DNA of 17,862 nt from Betaproteobacteria bacterium UBA3031 (GCA_002367635.1 DFDI01000088.1:1-17862), one strand, 5' to 3'. Counted from the stretch's first letter, positions 8,793 through 16,282 are shown. The notes: generated by a model not told the origin, from the letters alone. Numbers and translations are program-made.

Positions 8793-10457
8793 CTACTGGT
8801 CAATCAAGCCACGAAACTTGCTAGTAATAGGATATCGCCAATCTTTTCCGAAACCACGAGCCGTTACCCGCACCCCTGGCGGCGACTGTCGCCGTTTATG
8901 TTCATTAATATGGATGAGCCTAACGATTCGCGTCACGTCTTCAGCGCTATACCCTAGGCCGATAATGTCATCCACACCTCGGTCATATTCAACGTAATGC
9001 TCGACAATCGCGTCGAGGATCTCATAAGACGGCAGTGAATCTGAATCGACCTGATCCGGCCTGAGTTCGGCACTGGGTGGCCGTTCGATAATTCGAACAG
9101 GAATACACGCTGAAATGGTATTGCGATAAGTCGACAAACGATAAACCGTCTGTTTCGTTAGGTCTTTGAGTACGGCTAACCCTCCGGCCATGTCACCATA
9201 CAAAGTCGCATAACCGGTACTCATTTCACTTTTATTGCCAGTGGTTAACACTAAAGAGCCAAACTTATTCGACAAACTCATCAACAACGTTCCTCGAATT
9301 CTTGATTGAAGATTTTCCTCGGTGGTATCGAATTCCCTACCCTTAAACTCATCAGACAAACCCGCCATAAACACATCAAACATAGGTTTTATTGCGATCT
9401 CAGAATAGTCAACACCCAGACCGGCCGCCATACTGCTCGCATCCTCCCGGCTCATGTCAGCGGTAAACTGAGACGGCATCATGACAACCTTAACCCGTCC
9501 AGCGCCCAAGGCATCCACAGCAATGGCTAAGGTGAGCGCAGAATCAATGCCCCCAGAAAGACCAATCAGCACACCTGGAAAGCCATTTTTGTTAACGTAA
9601 TCCCTGACCCCTAGCACAAGCGCCTCGTAAATAGCTTGGTCGTTCGATAACAATTGTTCGTTACACTCAGAGATGATGTCACCGCGCTCATAGGCCATAA
9701 GGCTGACGTTTTCACAAAAAAACGGCATTTGAGCGACAACGTCACCTTTGTCGTCGCAGGCAAATGATCCACCATCAAAAACGAGTTCGTCCTGACCGCC
9801 GATGAGATTACAAAATACGATTGGCATTGTATGAAGTCGTGATTGGGTCTGCACGACCTTTCGTCGCAAAGCATCTTTACCCGTATGAAACGGAGACGCG
9901 TTCAGCACCACCAACAATTCGGCTCCATGCGCCTTCGCTTGTGCGACTGCATTCGCAGGATGCTCAATCACTTTAGACTCAGTCGAGGCTTCCCGACCAT
10001 CCTCACCCCAAACATCCTCACAAATATTGAGCCCGACCGACACACCAGAGATATTAACTACACATGGCTGAGTCCCTGCGTCGAAGTATCTCGCCTCATC
10101 AAACACACGATAATTGGGCAGCTCCTGTTTGCAATATCGTGCGACAATCTGTCCATCTTGAATGATAGATGCGGCGTTATATAACCCCTCATTTGTCTGA
10201 TAAGGATGGCCTACAACAACTGTAACGCCAAAAATTCGTTGCGCAAGGTAAGTGAGTTTTAAATCACACTCCTTTAGGAAGTCTGGCCGAAGCAATAAAT
10301 CCTCCGGCGGATATCCACACAACGATAATTCTGGCGTCACAACGAGATCCACACCGTCTGATTTTGCTTTCTCAACAACTGAAAAAATCTTCTCAGCATT
10401 GGATGACACATCACCAACGATGCAATTGATTTGAGCGACTAAGATTTTTAAAGGCAT
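8793..10457 (-). CDS. nadE: Glutamine-dependent NAD(+) synthetase
   Basis: This enzyme amidates deamido-NAD to NAD using ammonia released from glutamine. The 554-residue product is the two-domain type. An N-terminal nitrilase-fold glutaminase (about 1-255) has the Glu-Lys-Cys triad visible as E43 in TPELSLCGYPPEDLL, K110 in YCKQELPNY and C146 in NICEDVWG. A C-terminal synthetase domain has the PP-loop LSGGIDSALTL (300-310), then LTTGNKSEMSTGYATLYGD and IIERPPSAELRPDQVDSD. All catalytic motifs are intact, so it should work with glutamine as well as free ammonia. It lies upstream of glnB on the same strand. Its ATG is only 26 bp from the divergent ATG of the 10484 gene, so the promoter must overlap coding sequence or be very compact. 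Confidence 0.97.
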   Translation of the reverse strand: MPLKILVAQINCIVGDVSSNAEKIFSVVEKAKSDGVDLVVTPELSLCGYPPEDLLLRPDFLKECDLKLTYLAQRIFGVTVVVGHPYQTNEGLYNAASIIQDGQIVARYCKQELPNYRVFDEARYFDAGTQPCVVNISGVSVGLNICEDVWGEDGREASTESKVIEHPANAVAQAKAHGAELLVVLNASPFHTGKDALRRKVVQTQSRLHTMPIVFCNLIGGQDELVFDGGSFACDDKGDVVAQMPFFCENVSLMAYERGDIISECNEQLLSNDQAIYEALVLGVRDYVNKNGFPGVLIGLSGGIDSALTLAIAVDALGAGRVKVVMMPSQFTADMSREDASSMAAGLGVDYSEIAIKPMFDVFMAGLSDEFKGREFDTTEENLQSRIRGTLLMSLSNKFGSLVLTTGNKSEMSTGYATLYGDMAGGLAVLKDLTKQTVYRLSTYRNTISACIPVRIIERPPSAELRPDQVDSDSLPSYEILDAIVEHYVEYDRGVDDIIGLGYSAEDVTRIVRLIHINEHKRRQSPPGVRVTARGFGKDWRYPITSKFRGLIDQ

Positions 10458-10483
10458 ACTAGCGACTGATTAAATAAAACAAT

Positions 10484-11611
10484 ATGAATAACGTTAAATT
10501 TGACATAGTCAATAGTTTATCTGGAATCAAAGCTGAGGACTGGAATTCTCTCAACGGTGATAGCCTTGTCACATCCTATGATTTTCTGTCCGCACTTGAG
10601 GACACTGAAAACGTTGGCGGTAACAGCGGATGGTCACCTGCGCACCTGATCGCAACAGACGGCGACAAACTGGTTGGCGCAGCCCCTCTTTATATTAAAA
10701 CGCATTCCTACGGAGAGTTTATTTTTGATTGGGCTTGGGCAGACGCCTACCACCGATCAGGGCTTGATTATTACCCCAAGCTCGTGTCTGCAGTTCCATT
10801 CACCCCAGCCACCGGGCCGCGTTTATTGGCGTCTGACCCCGAAATGAAACACTCACTTGCGTCAGCAACACTCGCTTTCGCGCAAGACAATAAATTATCA
10901 TCTTTTCATTGCTTGTACCCCGAGCTCGATGACTTACAGATTTGGGGGCATGCCGGCTGCTTGATGAGGAAATCCATTCAGTTTCATTGGACCAACCAAG
11001 ATTACGAAAACTTCGAGCATTTCTTGTCTTTCATGAAGTCAGCCAAACGAAAAAAAATAAAACAAGAGCGAAGACGAATCGTCGATGACGGCATCACATT
11101 TGACGTCATTTCCGGAGATCAAGCGACCGACACCGAATGGCAGTTTTTCTACGACTGCTATCACCACACTTATGCCATTCGAGGAACAAACCCGTATCTG
11201 AATTTTGAATTTTTCTTGGAGCTCAAAAAAAGAATCGGTAAAAATACTCTTCTCATCATCGCTACGAGAGGTGGCAAGCGAATTGCTGCCGCATTAAACT
11301 TACTCAGCAACGATAAAATTCTAGGACGCTACTGGGGAGCGAATGAGTACGTGCCCGGTCTACATTTTGAAACCTGTTACTACCAAACCATAGAATATGC
11401 AATTCAGCATAGCTATAGAACATTCGAAGGGGGGGCACAAGGCGAGCATAAACTATCTCGCGGATTAGAAGTCGTAGCAACCAACTCGGCTCACTGGTTA
11501 GCGCACCCTCAATTCTCCGATGCCGTTGAGAATTTTTTATCTCGCGAAGGAACCGCCATCAGTGAATACCATGATAGCCTCACTACCCGCGCACCGTTCA
11601 AAACTCTATAA
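10484..11611 (+). CDS. COG3146 / FemAB-like (DUF482) predicted N-acyltransferase
   Basis: The 375-residue protein belongs to the family annotated as predicted N-acyltransferase or peptidogalycan biosynthesis/recognition (COG3146, FemAB_like/DUF482), which has a GNAT-like double fold. Recognisable stretches are the N-terminal WNSLNGDSLVTSYDFLSALE, FIFDWAWADAYHRSGLDYYP (79-98) with KLVSAVPFTPATGPRLL (99-115), the basic segment FMKSAKRKKIKQERRRI (183-199), FYDCYHHTYAIRGTNPYLN, and GGAQGEHKLSRGLEV (316-330). No experimental function of this family is known to me. FemAB relatives transfer amino acids from charged tRNA to peptidoglycan precursors, but that role is only an analogy. There is no signal peptide, so it is likely cytoplasmic. 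No Shine-Dalgarno precedes the ATG, and it is divergent from nadE by 26 bp. It is probably co-transcribed with the HExxH gene that begins 41 bp later. Confidence 0.9.
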   Translation: MNNVKFDIVNSLSGIKAEDWNSLNGDSLVTSYDFLSALEDTENVGGNSGWSPAHLIATDGDKLVGAAPLYIKTHSYGEFIFDWAWADAYHRSGLDYYPKLVSAVPFTPATGPRLLASDPEMKHSLASATLAFAQDNKLSSFHCLYPELDDLQIWGHAGCLMRKSIQFHWTNQDYENFEHFLSFMKSAKRKKIKQERRRIVDDGITFDVISGDQATDTEWQFFYDCYHHTYAIRGTNPYLNFEFFLELKKRIGKNTLLIIATRGGKRIAAALNLLSNDKILGRYWGANEYVPGLHFETCYYQTIEYAIQHSYRTFEGGAQGEHKLSRGLEVVATNSAHWLAHPQFSDAVENFLSREGTAISEYHDSLTTRAPFKTL

Positions 11612-11652
11612 TCAGGATTTGGCTGAAGCTTAGACAAATAAGGATAAAAACA

Positions 11653-12189
11653 GTGGTTTTTAATTTTTATAATCGTTTAACGTCAAGACAACAGAGTATT
11701 TATCGACAAAGTGATGACATCAAATACTTGACGCTTCGAGAAGTTGCTCAACTTCAAAGCGCCTCGACCGCGCTAGAGGAACTGCTAATCAGCGAAGATT
11801 TATCCGAAATTGAAAACACGTGTCAAGCCATTGCCGACGAGGTTGTGTCACAAATCAAAGCGCCGAGGCTAAAAGTGCAAATACTTACCGTCCGGCCCTC
11901 GGACGACTGGGGGGAACTCCACGGATTATACCTTCCAGAAGATGACGGTAAGCCAGCAAAAATACAAGTCTGGATGCGAACAGCCAAAAACAAAAAAGTC
12001 GTAGCATTTAAGAGCTTTTTAAGAACGCTACTCCACGAACTTTGTCATCACCTCGATTACGAACACTTTGGCTTCCCAGAGACATTTCACACCGAAGGGT
12101 TTTACAGTAGGGAATCGAGTCTATTTAAGCAAATACGTGCCCACAGCACGCCCGCCTTGACAATAGCACCTGGGTTAGATCGAGCTTAA
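11653..12189 (+). CDS. Uncharacterised HExxH putative zinc metalloprotein (SprT/YgjP-like)
   Basis: I do not recognise this 178-residue protein as a named gene. It starts with GTG, preceded by AAGGA at good spacing. The key feature is LLHELCHHLDYEHFG (126-140), a HExxH motif with H128, E129 and H132 as zinc ligands and base. FHTEGFYSRESSLFKQI (145-161) follows, and its H146 is a plausible third ligand. This His plus a Gly-Phe-x-x-Arg helix resembles the layout of SprT/Wss1/YgjP-type predicted peptidases. The N-terminal 100 residues are helical and acidic, then a beta-type segment APRLKVQILTV (70-80). No signal peptide or membrane segment is seen, so it is probably cytosolic. Its stop codon overlaps that of the convergent gene at 12186. 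A peptidase role is inferred from the motif only; it could also be a metal-binding protein without activity. Confidence 0.82.
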   Translation: MVFNFYNRLTSRQQSIYRQSDDIKYLTLREVAQLQSASTALEELLISEDLSEIENTCQAIADEVVSQIKAPRLKVQILTVRPSDDWGELHGLYLPEDDGKPAKIQVWMRTAKNKKVVAFKSFLRTLLHELCHHLDYEHFGFPETFHTEGFYSRESSLFKQIRAHSTPALTIAPGLDRA

Positions 12190-12632
12190 TCTCCTGGCAG
12201 AGGACAAAAAATTTGTACCGAGTCGTCATAGCAACCGTGAGCATTAAAGCCATCGTTATCTTTAATGCACTGGAACGTATGCGCACCCATTTCATCGGTA
12301 TATGGACAGTCCCGAAACTTGTACATCTTGTATTCTTTCTCGATAGATTTTTCGTACGTCCCACCATCTGACTGAGGACAAAAAATTTGTACCGAATCAT
12401 CATAGCAACCATGAGCATTAAAGCCATCGTTATCTTTAATGCACTGGAACGTATGCGCACCCATTTCGTCGGTATATGGGCAGTCCCGAAACTTGAACAT
12501 CTTGTATTCTTTCTCGATAGATTTTTCGTACGCTCTGTCATCAGTAGGCCCGTCAGCCCATGCCTGACAAACAAAACCGACTGCTAACAAAAAAAACAAC
12601 AACACATGACTTAAACGATAAGCTACATTCAT
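12186..12632 (-). CDS. Small exported protein with two near-identical four-cysteine repeats
   Basis: I recognise no family for this 148-residue protein. It has a Sec signal peptide (MNVAYRLSHVLLFFLLAVGF, then VCQAWA, with probable cleavage after A26). The mature chain is almost wholly two copies of a 52-residue unit, residues 35-86 and 93-144, joined by QSDGGT. The copies differ at one position (MFKF versus MYKF). Each unit starts YEKSIEKEYKM and has four cysteines, in DCPYTDEMGAHTFQC and in HGCYDDSVQIFC, so two disulfides per unit in the periplasm or outside are plausible. Charged and aromatic residues are frequent. A GAGG Shine-Dalgarno lies six bases before the ATG. It follows another exported protein by 38 bp on the same strand and converges on the HExxH gene with overlapping stops. 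Real coding status is supported by the synonymous differences between the repeats. Function unknown. Confidence 0.85.
   Translation of the reverse strand: MNVAYRLSHVLLFFLLAVGFVCQAWADGPTDDRAYEKSIEKEYKMFKFRDCPYTDEMGAHTFQCIKDNDGFNAHGCYDDSVQIFCPQSDGGTYEKSIEKEYKMYKFRDCPYTDEMGAHTFQCIKDNDGFNAHGCYDDSVQIFCPLPGD
12200..12358 (-). repeat. Tandem repeat unit, second copy (174-bp period)
   Basis: This 159-bp stretch matches 12374-12532 at an offset of exactly 174 bp with six mismatches by manual alignment (153 of 159 identical). It encodes the C-terminal repeat of the small exported protein. Five of the six differences are third-position and silent (His CAC/CAT, two Asp GAC/GAT, one further Asp, one Cys TGT/TGC); the sixth changes Phe to Tyr. 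Confidence 0.97.
12374..12532 (-). repeat. Tandem repeat unit, first copy (174-bp period)
   Basis: This is the partner of 12200-12358 and encodes the N-terminal repeat of the small exported protein. The 15 bp between the units (12359-12373, encoding the QSDGG-type linker) have no equivalent after the second copy. This is consistent with an in-frame duplication of 58 codons. Confidence 0.97.
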
Positions 12633-12670
12633 ACTGCACCTCTATAAGGAATTTTTCTCATACCCACGCT

Positions 12671-13075
12671 CTACTGCGTGAATTTAAAACGTAGCCTCAA
12701 GTACCGTCGGCCGGTTAAATCTTTAATCTCGGTTAACGTTTCTCCTTTGTAGGTGGCCTCGATGGTATATCTACCCCCAACCACCTCAACAAAAAACAGT
12801 GGACCTCTAGACTCATCCTCTAGGATCACGTTACCGGATAAATCTTTTACGGTAACGAGCACACCCGAAATCGGCCCCTCGACTGCCGTCGAAGTCAACA
12901 CCATATGCATAGGAAACCGTGACGCTAAATTGTCCATCTTTTTTCGCTCGGCAGCATCCATACCACCAGACACATACTGCACACCACGGTACTTTAATAT
13001 TTCTATCTCAGCCGCAAATGAGAACGACGAAAATAAACAGAAAATAAGCACAGCAATAATTTTATGAACTCTCAA
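12671..13075 (-). CDS. Small exported protein with carboxypeptidase-regulatory-like beta fold
   Basis: The product has 134 residues from the chosen start. A Sec signal peptide (MRVHKIIAVLIFCLFSSFSF, cleaved near A21/A22) is followed by RGVQYVSGGMDAAERKKMDN (30-49), a segment seen in a family of uncharacterised proteobacterial exported proteins. A beta-rich domain follows, with ISGVLVTVKDLSGNVILED (69-87) and GPLFFVEVVGGRYTIEATYK (91-110), resembling the carboxypeptidase-regulatory-like/Cna-B fold. The frame is open to 13114 and contains an ATG at 13090. I prefer the TTG at 13075 because GAAGGA sits six bases before it, it gives a compact signal peptide, and a perfect hairpin lies just upstream. 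Nothing resembling a Shine-Dalgarno precedes the other starts. It is probably co-transcribed with the repeat protein 38 bp downstream. Function unknown. Confidence 0.8.
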   Translation of the reverse strand: MRVHKIIAVLIFCLFSSFSFAAEIEILKYRGVQYVSGGMDAAERKKMDNLASRFPMHMVLTSTAVEGPISGVLVTVKDLSGNVILEDESRGPLFFVEVVGGRYTIEATYKGETLTEIKDLTGRRYLRLRFKFTQ

Positions 13076-13091
13076 ATCAAATCCTTCCATG

Positions 13092-13108
13092 ACGCGCTTG
13101 ATGCGCGT
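13092..13108 (-). promoter_or_regulatory. Perfect GC-rich hairpin in presumed leader
   Basis: Six-base arms ACGCGC and GCGCGT enclose a five-base loop, 17 bp before the preferred TTG start of the exported-protein gene. No T-run follows, so it is not an intrinsic terminator. It could be a leader structure or an operator. If the true start is upstream at 13114, the same bases are simply coding. Confidence 0.35.
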
Positions 13109-13168
13109 TGCCAATAGTAAAACATTTTAGTTAGACGTGTCGCATAGCCTGACGACTCAAAATACAAT

Positions 13169-14350
13169 CTATCGGGCCATTCTTTCTGCCACATCAACAA
13201 ACAACTGAGGAGAGCCAAAACCACCCGCCTTAGTCAGCAGTATTTTGTTTTGACCACCCAGACTTAACAAGGACATCGGAACACCCGCCATCAGATTGCC
13301 ACATACTTCTAAAATAGGCACATTCAATTCCCGCAAAAATGCGAGTGCAGTATCTCCACCCGTCACCAAGATCACATCGGGATCGAGACTCCGCAGATTT
13401 TGCGCACCGGTCCTAGCGAGACGTGCTGCAACCACATTGGGTTGCTCCACACAATCCGAATCTTGCTGCGCCACAATGGCACACACCGGACTTTCTGGGT
13501 CAGGCAGATCATCCAATTGCCCATTGGTTGCAGAATAAACTGATCCAAAATAACGTTTTTCAAGTTCGGATACTTGCTCGAGAGATCTCTTTGATCTTGA
13601 GCCCACCAAATATAAAAATGAGTGAAAAATGCCCTTTGTAGCCAAGGGATGGTCACGTCGAGGGAGCGCGGATGCAAGACGACTTGTCACACCTGATGAA
13701 CCTACCAAGAGACACGGTTGTTCGGTGCTCAAAAAACCAGCAACAACCCGATCCAAATCTGCAACATCTATAGCATCAAATACCCTAATGGCATTCATAC
13801 CGTCATCAGCGTGCAATGATTGAACATTCAAACTAACGAGGAGGGCTCTATCTTTAATCTCAAACATCTCCAGAATATTGATCTTAGGGGCAGGACTGAG
13901 TTGATCTTTGACAAACTCAGTCTCGCTAAGAGCCACGCCATCGATGTATACTTGACCTGCTTGAACTGTTCTTAATTGCTCTGGAAATGCCGGCGCAATA
14001 TAGGCTTCTTGGATGGCACAATGATCCATGACCGCCAGCGTTTCTGAAACGACATTCCCCCTCAGCGTCGAATCAATTTTCTTAATCACATACTGAAAAC
14101 TGCTCAAATCTAATTGACCCAAGCAATCATTGATTGCTTGAATTGCTTTTTGAGCAGAAAGATGTCGAGAATTTGTATTTACCGCAACCACGTCGGCCTC
14201 GAGCAGATCACTCCACGCAAATGGTATTGATGCATCCACAATGGTTTTAACTCTAAAACCACGCTCACAAAAAGGACCCGCAGCATCAAGAGCTCCGGTC
14301 AGATCATCAGCAACAATGAGGATCTTAGATGATAGATCCGGCGACGTCAT
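13169..14350 (-). CDS. Four-carbon acid sugar kinase family protein (DUF1537; DtnK/OtnK-like)
   Basis: This family phosphorylates C4 sugar acids such as D-threonate, L-threonate-derived 3-oxo-tetronate or D-erythronate at the 4-hydroxyl using ATP. The 393-residue product has the N-terminal sugar-binding domain with ADDLTGALDAAGPF (14-27), VNTNSRH (57-63) and IKKIDSTLRGNV (89-100). The C-terminal nucleotide-binding domain has GSSG (217-220), VTGGDTALAFL (329-339) and the terminal TKAGGFGSPQLF (373-384). All family motifs are present. Its ATG overlaps the stop of the upstream PdxA-type gene (ATGA, 14347-14350), indicating translational coupling. A DUF1537 kinase coupled to PdxA2 is the known D-threonate/L-threonate module (DtnK plus PdxA2), so a DtnK-like role is the best inference. 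No symbol is given because the substrate is unproven and the wider operon is unusual. Confidence 0.93.
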   Translation of the reverse strand: MTSPDLSSKILIVADDLTGALDAAGPFCERGFRVKTIVDASIPFAWSDLLEADVVAVNTNSRHLSAQKAIQAINDCLGQLDLSSFQYVIKKIDSTLRGNVVSETLAVMDHCAIQEAYIAPAFPEQLRTVQAGQVYIDGVALSETEFVKDQLSPAPKINILEMFEIKDRALLVSLNVQSLHADDGMNAIRVFDAIDVADLDRVVAGFLSTEQPCLLVGSSGVTSRLASALPRRDHPLATKGIFHSFLYLVGSRSKRSLEQVSELEKRYFGSVYSATNGQLDDLPDPESPVCAIVAQQDSDCVEQPNVVAARLARTGAQNLRSLDPDVILVTGGDTALAFLRELNVPILEVCGNLMAGVPMSLLSLGGQNKILLTKAGGFGSPQLFVDVAERMAR

Positions 14351-15324
14351 TGTCCGTCAGAGATTCTCCGCGCATAGTCAATCGCTGCTTTCATGTTGGT
14401 GTTATTCGCCACACCTTTCCACGCAATGTCGAAGGCAGTGCCGTGATCTACAGACGTTCGGTAAATGGGCAAACCTAAACTGACGTTAACCGTTTCATCA
14501 AAAGCGATCAGCTTAGTCGGAATATGTCCCTGGTCATGATACTGCGCAACAACGAGATCAAACTCACCTTTTAGCGCCCGATAAAATACCGTATCTCCTG
14601 AAATAGGGCCCTGCACATCGATTCCTTCCTCCTTAGCCTGTTTGATTGCAGGCGCCAAACGATCAGCCTCTTCGGAACCAAACAGTCCACCCTCCCCGCA
14701 GTGCGGGTTAAGGCCAGCAACCGCTAAGCGCGGACGTGCGTAACCAATATTTTTAAAATGCTGATTACCTATACGGATAGTATCTAACACGCGCTGGATG
14801 CTTGGTGTAACCGCCGCATTGGCAAGCGATGTGTGTGTGGTTACATGAATCGCGCTCAACTGTGGTCCAGCTAATAGCATATAAGAAGATTTTGCGCCTG
14901 TTAGGTTCGCGAGCAACTCCGTATGTCCATCAAACTTATGACCCGCCAGATGCATAGCCGCTTTGTTTAGCGGTGCGGTCACAATTACCGAGATCAACTT
15001 ATCGAGCGATAGCTCTACAGCTTTTTCTACAAACCTATAGGCAGCCTCACCGGCACTCGCGCTCAACTGACCATCTTTGATAGACTCAGCACCCGCAGTC
15101 TGAACATGAACAACCGGCACATTCCCCAGTTCGACACTTAGCGAATCGCTGAATGTAAGCCCCGCATTGATCAAACGACTCGCTCGCTCCAGCAAATCAA
15201 TATTTCCGATAACAACTGACCGAGATCTGGCTTCAGGCAACATTTCCTGTAACGTTTTAACGATAATTTCGGGACCGATCCCCGCAGGATCACCCATCGT
15301 AATTCCAATTCGACTTAGTTCCAA
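14347..15324 (-). CDS. PdxA2-type 4-phospho-sugar-acid dehydrogenase (PdxA family)
   Basis: This is a 325-residue, metal-dependent NAD enzyme of the PdxA family, which oxidises a 4-phospho-hydroxy acid and lets it decarboxylate. Visible parts are GITMGDPAGIGPEI (7-20), VTAPLNKAAM (115-124), GHKFDGHTELLA (128-139), and metal ligands H164, H208 (NPHCGEGG) and H263 (AQYHDQGHIPTK). SVDHGTAFDIAWKG (291-304) closes the set. The YHDQGHIPxK form, rather than YHDQGLPVLK of biosynthetic PdxA, points to the catabolic PdxA2 group, which turns 4-phospho-D-threonate into dihydroxyacetone phosphate. The aromatic dihydrodiol dehydrogenase TphB belongs to the same branch and is an alternative. Translation starts at TTG 15324 with GAGG seven bases upstream; the next Met would remove the first strand. 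The gene overlaps the kinase by 4 bp and follows the BKACE gene by 43 bp. Confidence 0.92.
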   Translation of the reverse strand: MELSRIGITMGDPAGIGPEIIVKTLQEMLPEARSRSVVIGNIDLLERASRLINAGLTFSDSLSVELGNVPVVHVQTAGAESIKDGQLSASAGEAAYRFVEKAVELSLDKLISVIVTAPLNKAAMHLAGHKFDGHTELLANLTGAKSSYMLLAGPQLSAIHVTTHTSLANAAVTPSIQRVLDTIRIGNQHFKNIGYARPRLAVAGLNPHCGEGGLFGSEEADRLAPAIKQAKEEGIDVQGPISGDTVFYRALKGEFDLVVAQYHDQGHIPTKLIAFDETVNVSLGLPIYRTSVDHGTAFDIAWKGVANNTNMKAAIDYARRISDGQ

Positions 15325-15367
15325 GAGCTAACCTCTTTGTAATTTAAACATTGAAAAGTAATAGGAT

Positions 15368-16282
15368 TTACATCCCGGCCAACAACGCCTCGCGTTTTGC
15401 ACTAGAGGCGGCAAGACGAACCTCAGCAGCTCGCGCCAAGTCACCTCCAGACATTTGTATTGCCTCAGCAGCCTTCGCCACAAGCTCAACGTTGGATTTG
15501 TCGCAACCAAAAGGTGCATCCTCCAAACCGACCCTGATATGACCACCTTCCATGACGACTCTAGGAATGAGCGGTATGACATCCACATCAAGTCCAGATA
15601 TCATCCAGTTGCATCCAGGCGCAACTTGATCTAGTAAATTCAGATACGCCGTTAACGCATAATCCTCAGGAGGAAAACCAAACGCGAATCCGGAGCTAAA
15701 CATCAATCGATAAACCGGCTCAAGGGTACTCTCCCGCCAGTGCAAAGTCGCACCTAGTCGTATAAATCCGGGTTCATAAATTGCGTAACTCGGATGTAGT
15801 CCATATTGACGGGCAATACCCATGCCATGACGCACGTCTCGCTCACTATTTTGATACACGTATCCCACCTTGTCTTCTTTAAGGTGATCGTAATGCGAAA
15901 TATTGCAAGACCCTGGATCCAACACCGTCCACTCTAGGAAACCATCCTTGGCCAAAGATTCGATGTGCGCGTAGCGATCCTCCCCCGTACTTTCTTTGGC
16001 AATCGGATTCATACCTGAGGCCGGGACAGTAGGGTAAACCACAGCATCCACTTTAGAGCGAATACCATCGATGATTCGTTTATAGACATCCACGTCGTCT
16101 TTTTGCTGCCCGGTTTGCTCGTCATAAGCATGTACATGAACGATCGACGCGCCGGCACTCACACAATCTATGCCCTGCTGAACAATGTCCTCTACTTTGA
16201 TGGGTATACCGGATTGTTTTTTTTGCGTCCATGGTCCGTTTAGAGCAACCTCAAGCCATGTCTTACTCGTAACGTCTTCCAT
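15368..16282 (-). CDS. BKACE-family beta-keto acid cleavage enzyme (DUF849)
   Basis: BKACE enzymes are zinc TIM barrels that condense a beta-keto acid with acetyl-CoA and split it into acetoacetate and a new CoA thioester. The founding member Kce acts on 3-keto-5-aminohexanoate in lysine fermentation; others act on dehydrocarnitine and various beta-keto acids. The 304-residue product is near the family length. Motifs are LEVALNGPW (10-18), the zinc pair IVHVHAYD with H49 and H51, and IRVGLED (249-255), where R250, E254 and D255 match Kce catalytic Arg226, zinc ligand Glu230 and Asp231. The active site is therefore intact, but substrate specificity residues cannot be judged by eye. It sits 19 bp after the FAH gene and 43 bp before the PdxA2 gene on the same strand, so it is surely in the operon. 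Confidence 0.93.
   Translation of the reverse strand: MEDVTSKTWLEVALNGPWTQKKQSGIPIKVEDIVQQGIDCVSAGASIVHVHAYDEQTGQQKDDVDVYKRIIDGIRSKVDAVVYPTVPASGMNPIAKESTGEDRYAHIESLAKDGFLEWTVLDPGSCNISHYDHLKEDKVGYVYQNSERDVRHGMGIARQYGLHPSYAIYEPGFIRLGATLHWRESTLEPVYRLMFSSGFAFGFPPEDYALTAYLNLLDQVAPGCNWMISGLDVDVIPLIPRVVMEGGHIRVGLEDAPFGCDKSNVELVAKAAEAIQMSGGDLARAAEVRLAASSAKREALLAGM

Noticed and set aside
12200..12532. CRISPR or mobile-element interpretation of the tandem repeat
   Set aside because: There are only two long coding copies in one frame, with no spacers, no terminal inverted repeats and no transposase.
12125..12574. Long alternative reading frame on the minus strand over the duplicated repeat
   Set aside because: It is an out-of-phase shadow: the 174-bp tandem repeat keeps any stop-free frame open twice. 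The other frame has the signal peptide, the Shine-Dalgarno and the silent-site bias.
14347..15324. Biosynthetic PdxA (vitamin B6 pathway) identity for the PdxA-family gene
   Set aside because: It has the YHDQGHIPxK motif of the catabolic PdxA2 group and is translationally coupled to a DUF1537 kinase, so a B6 role is unlikely.
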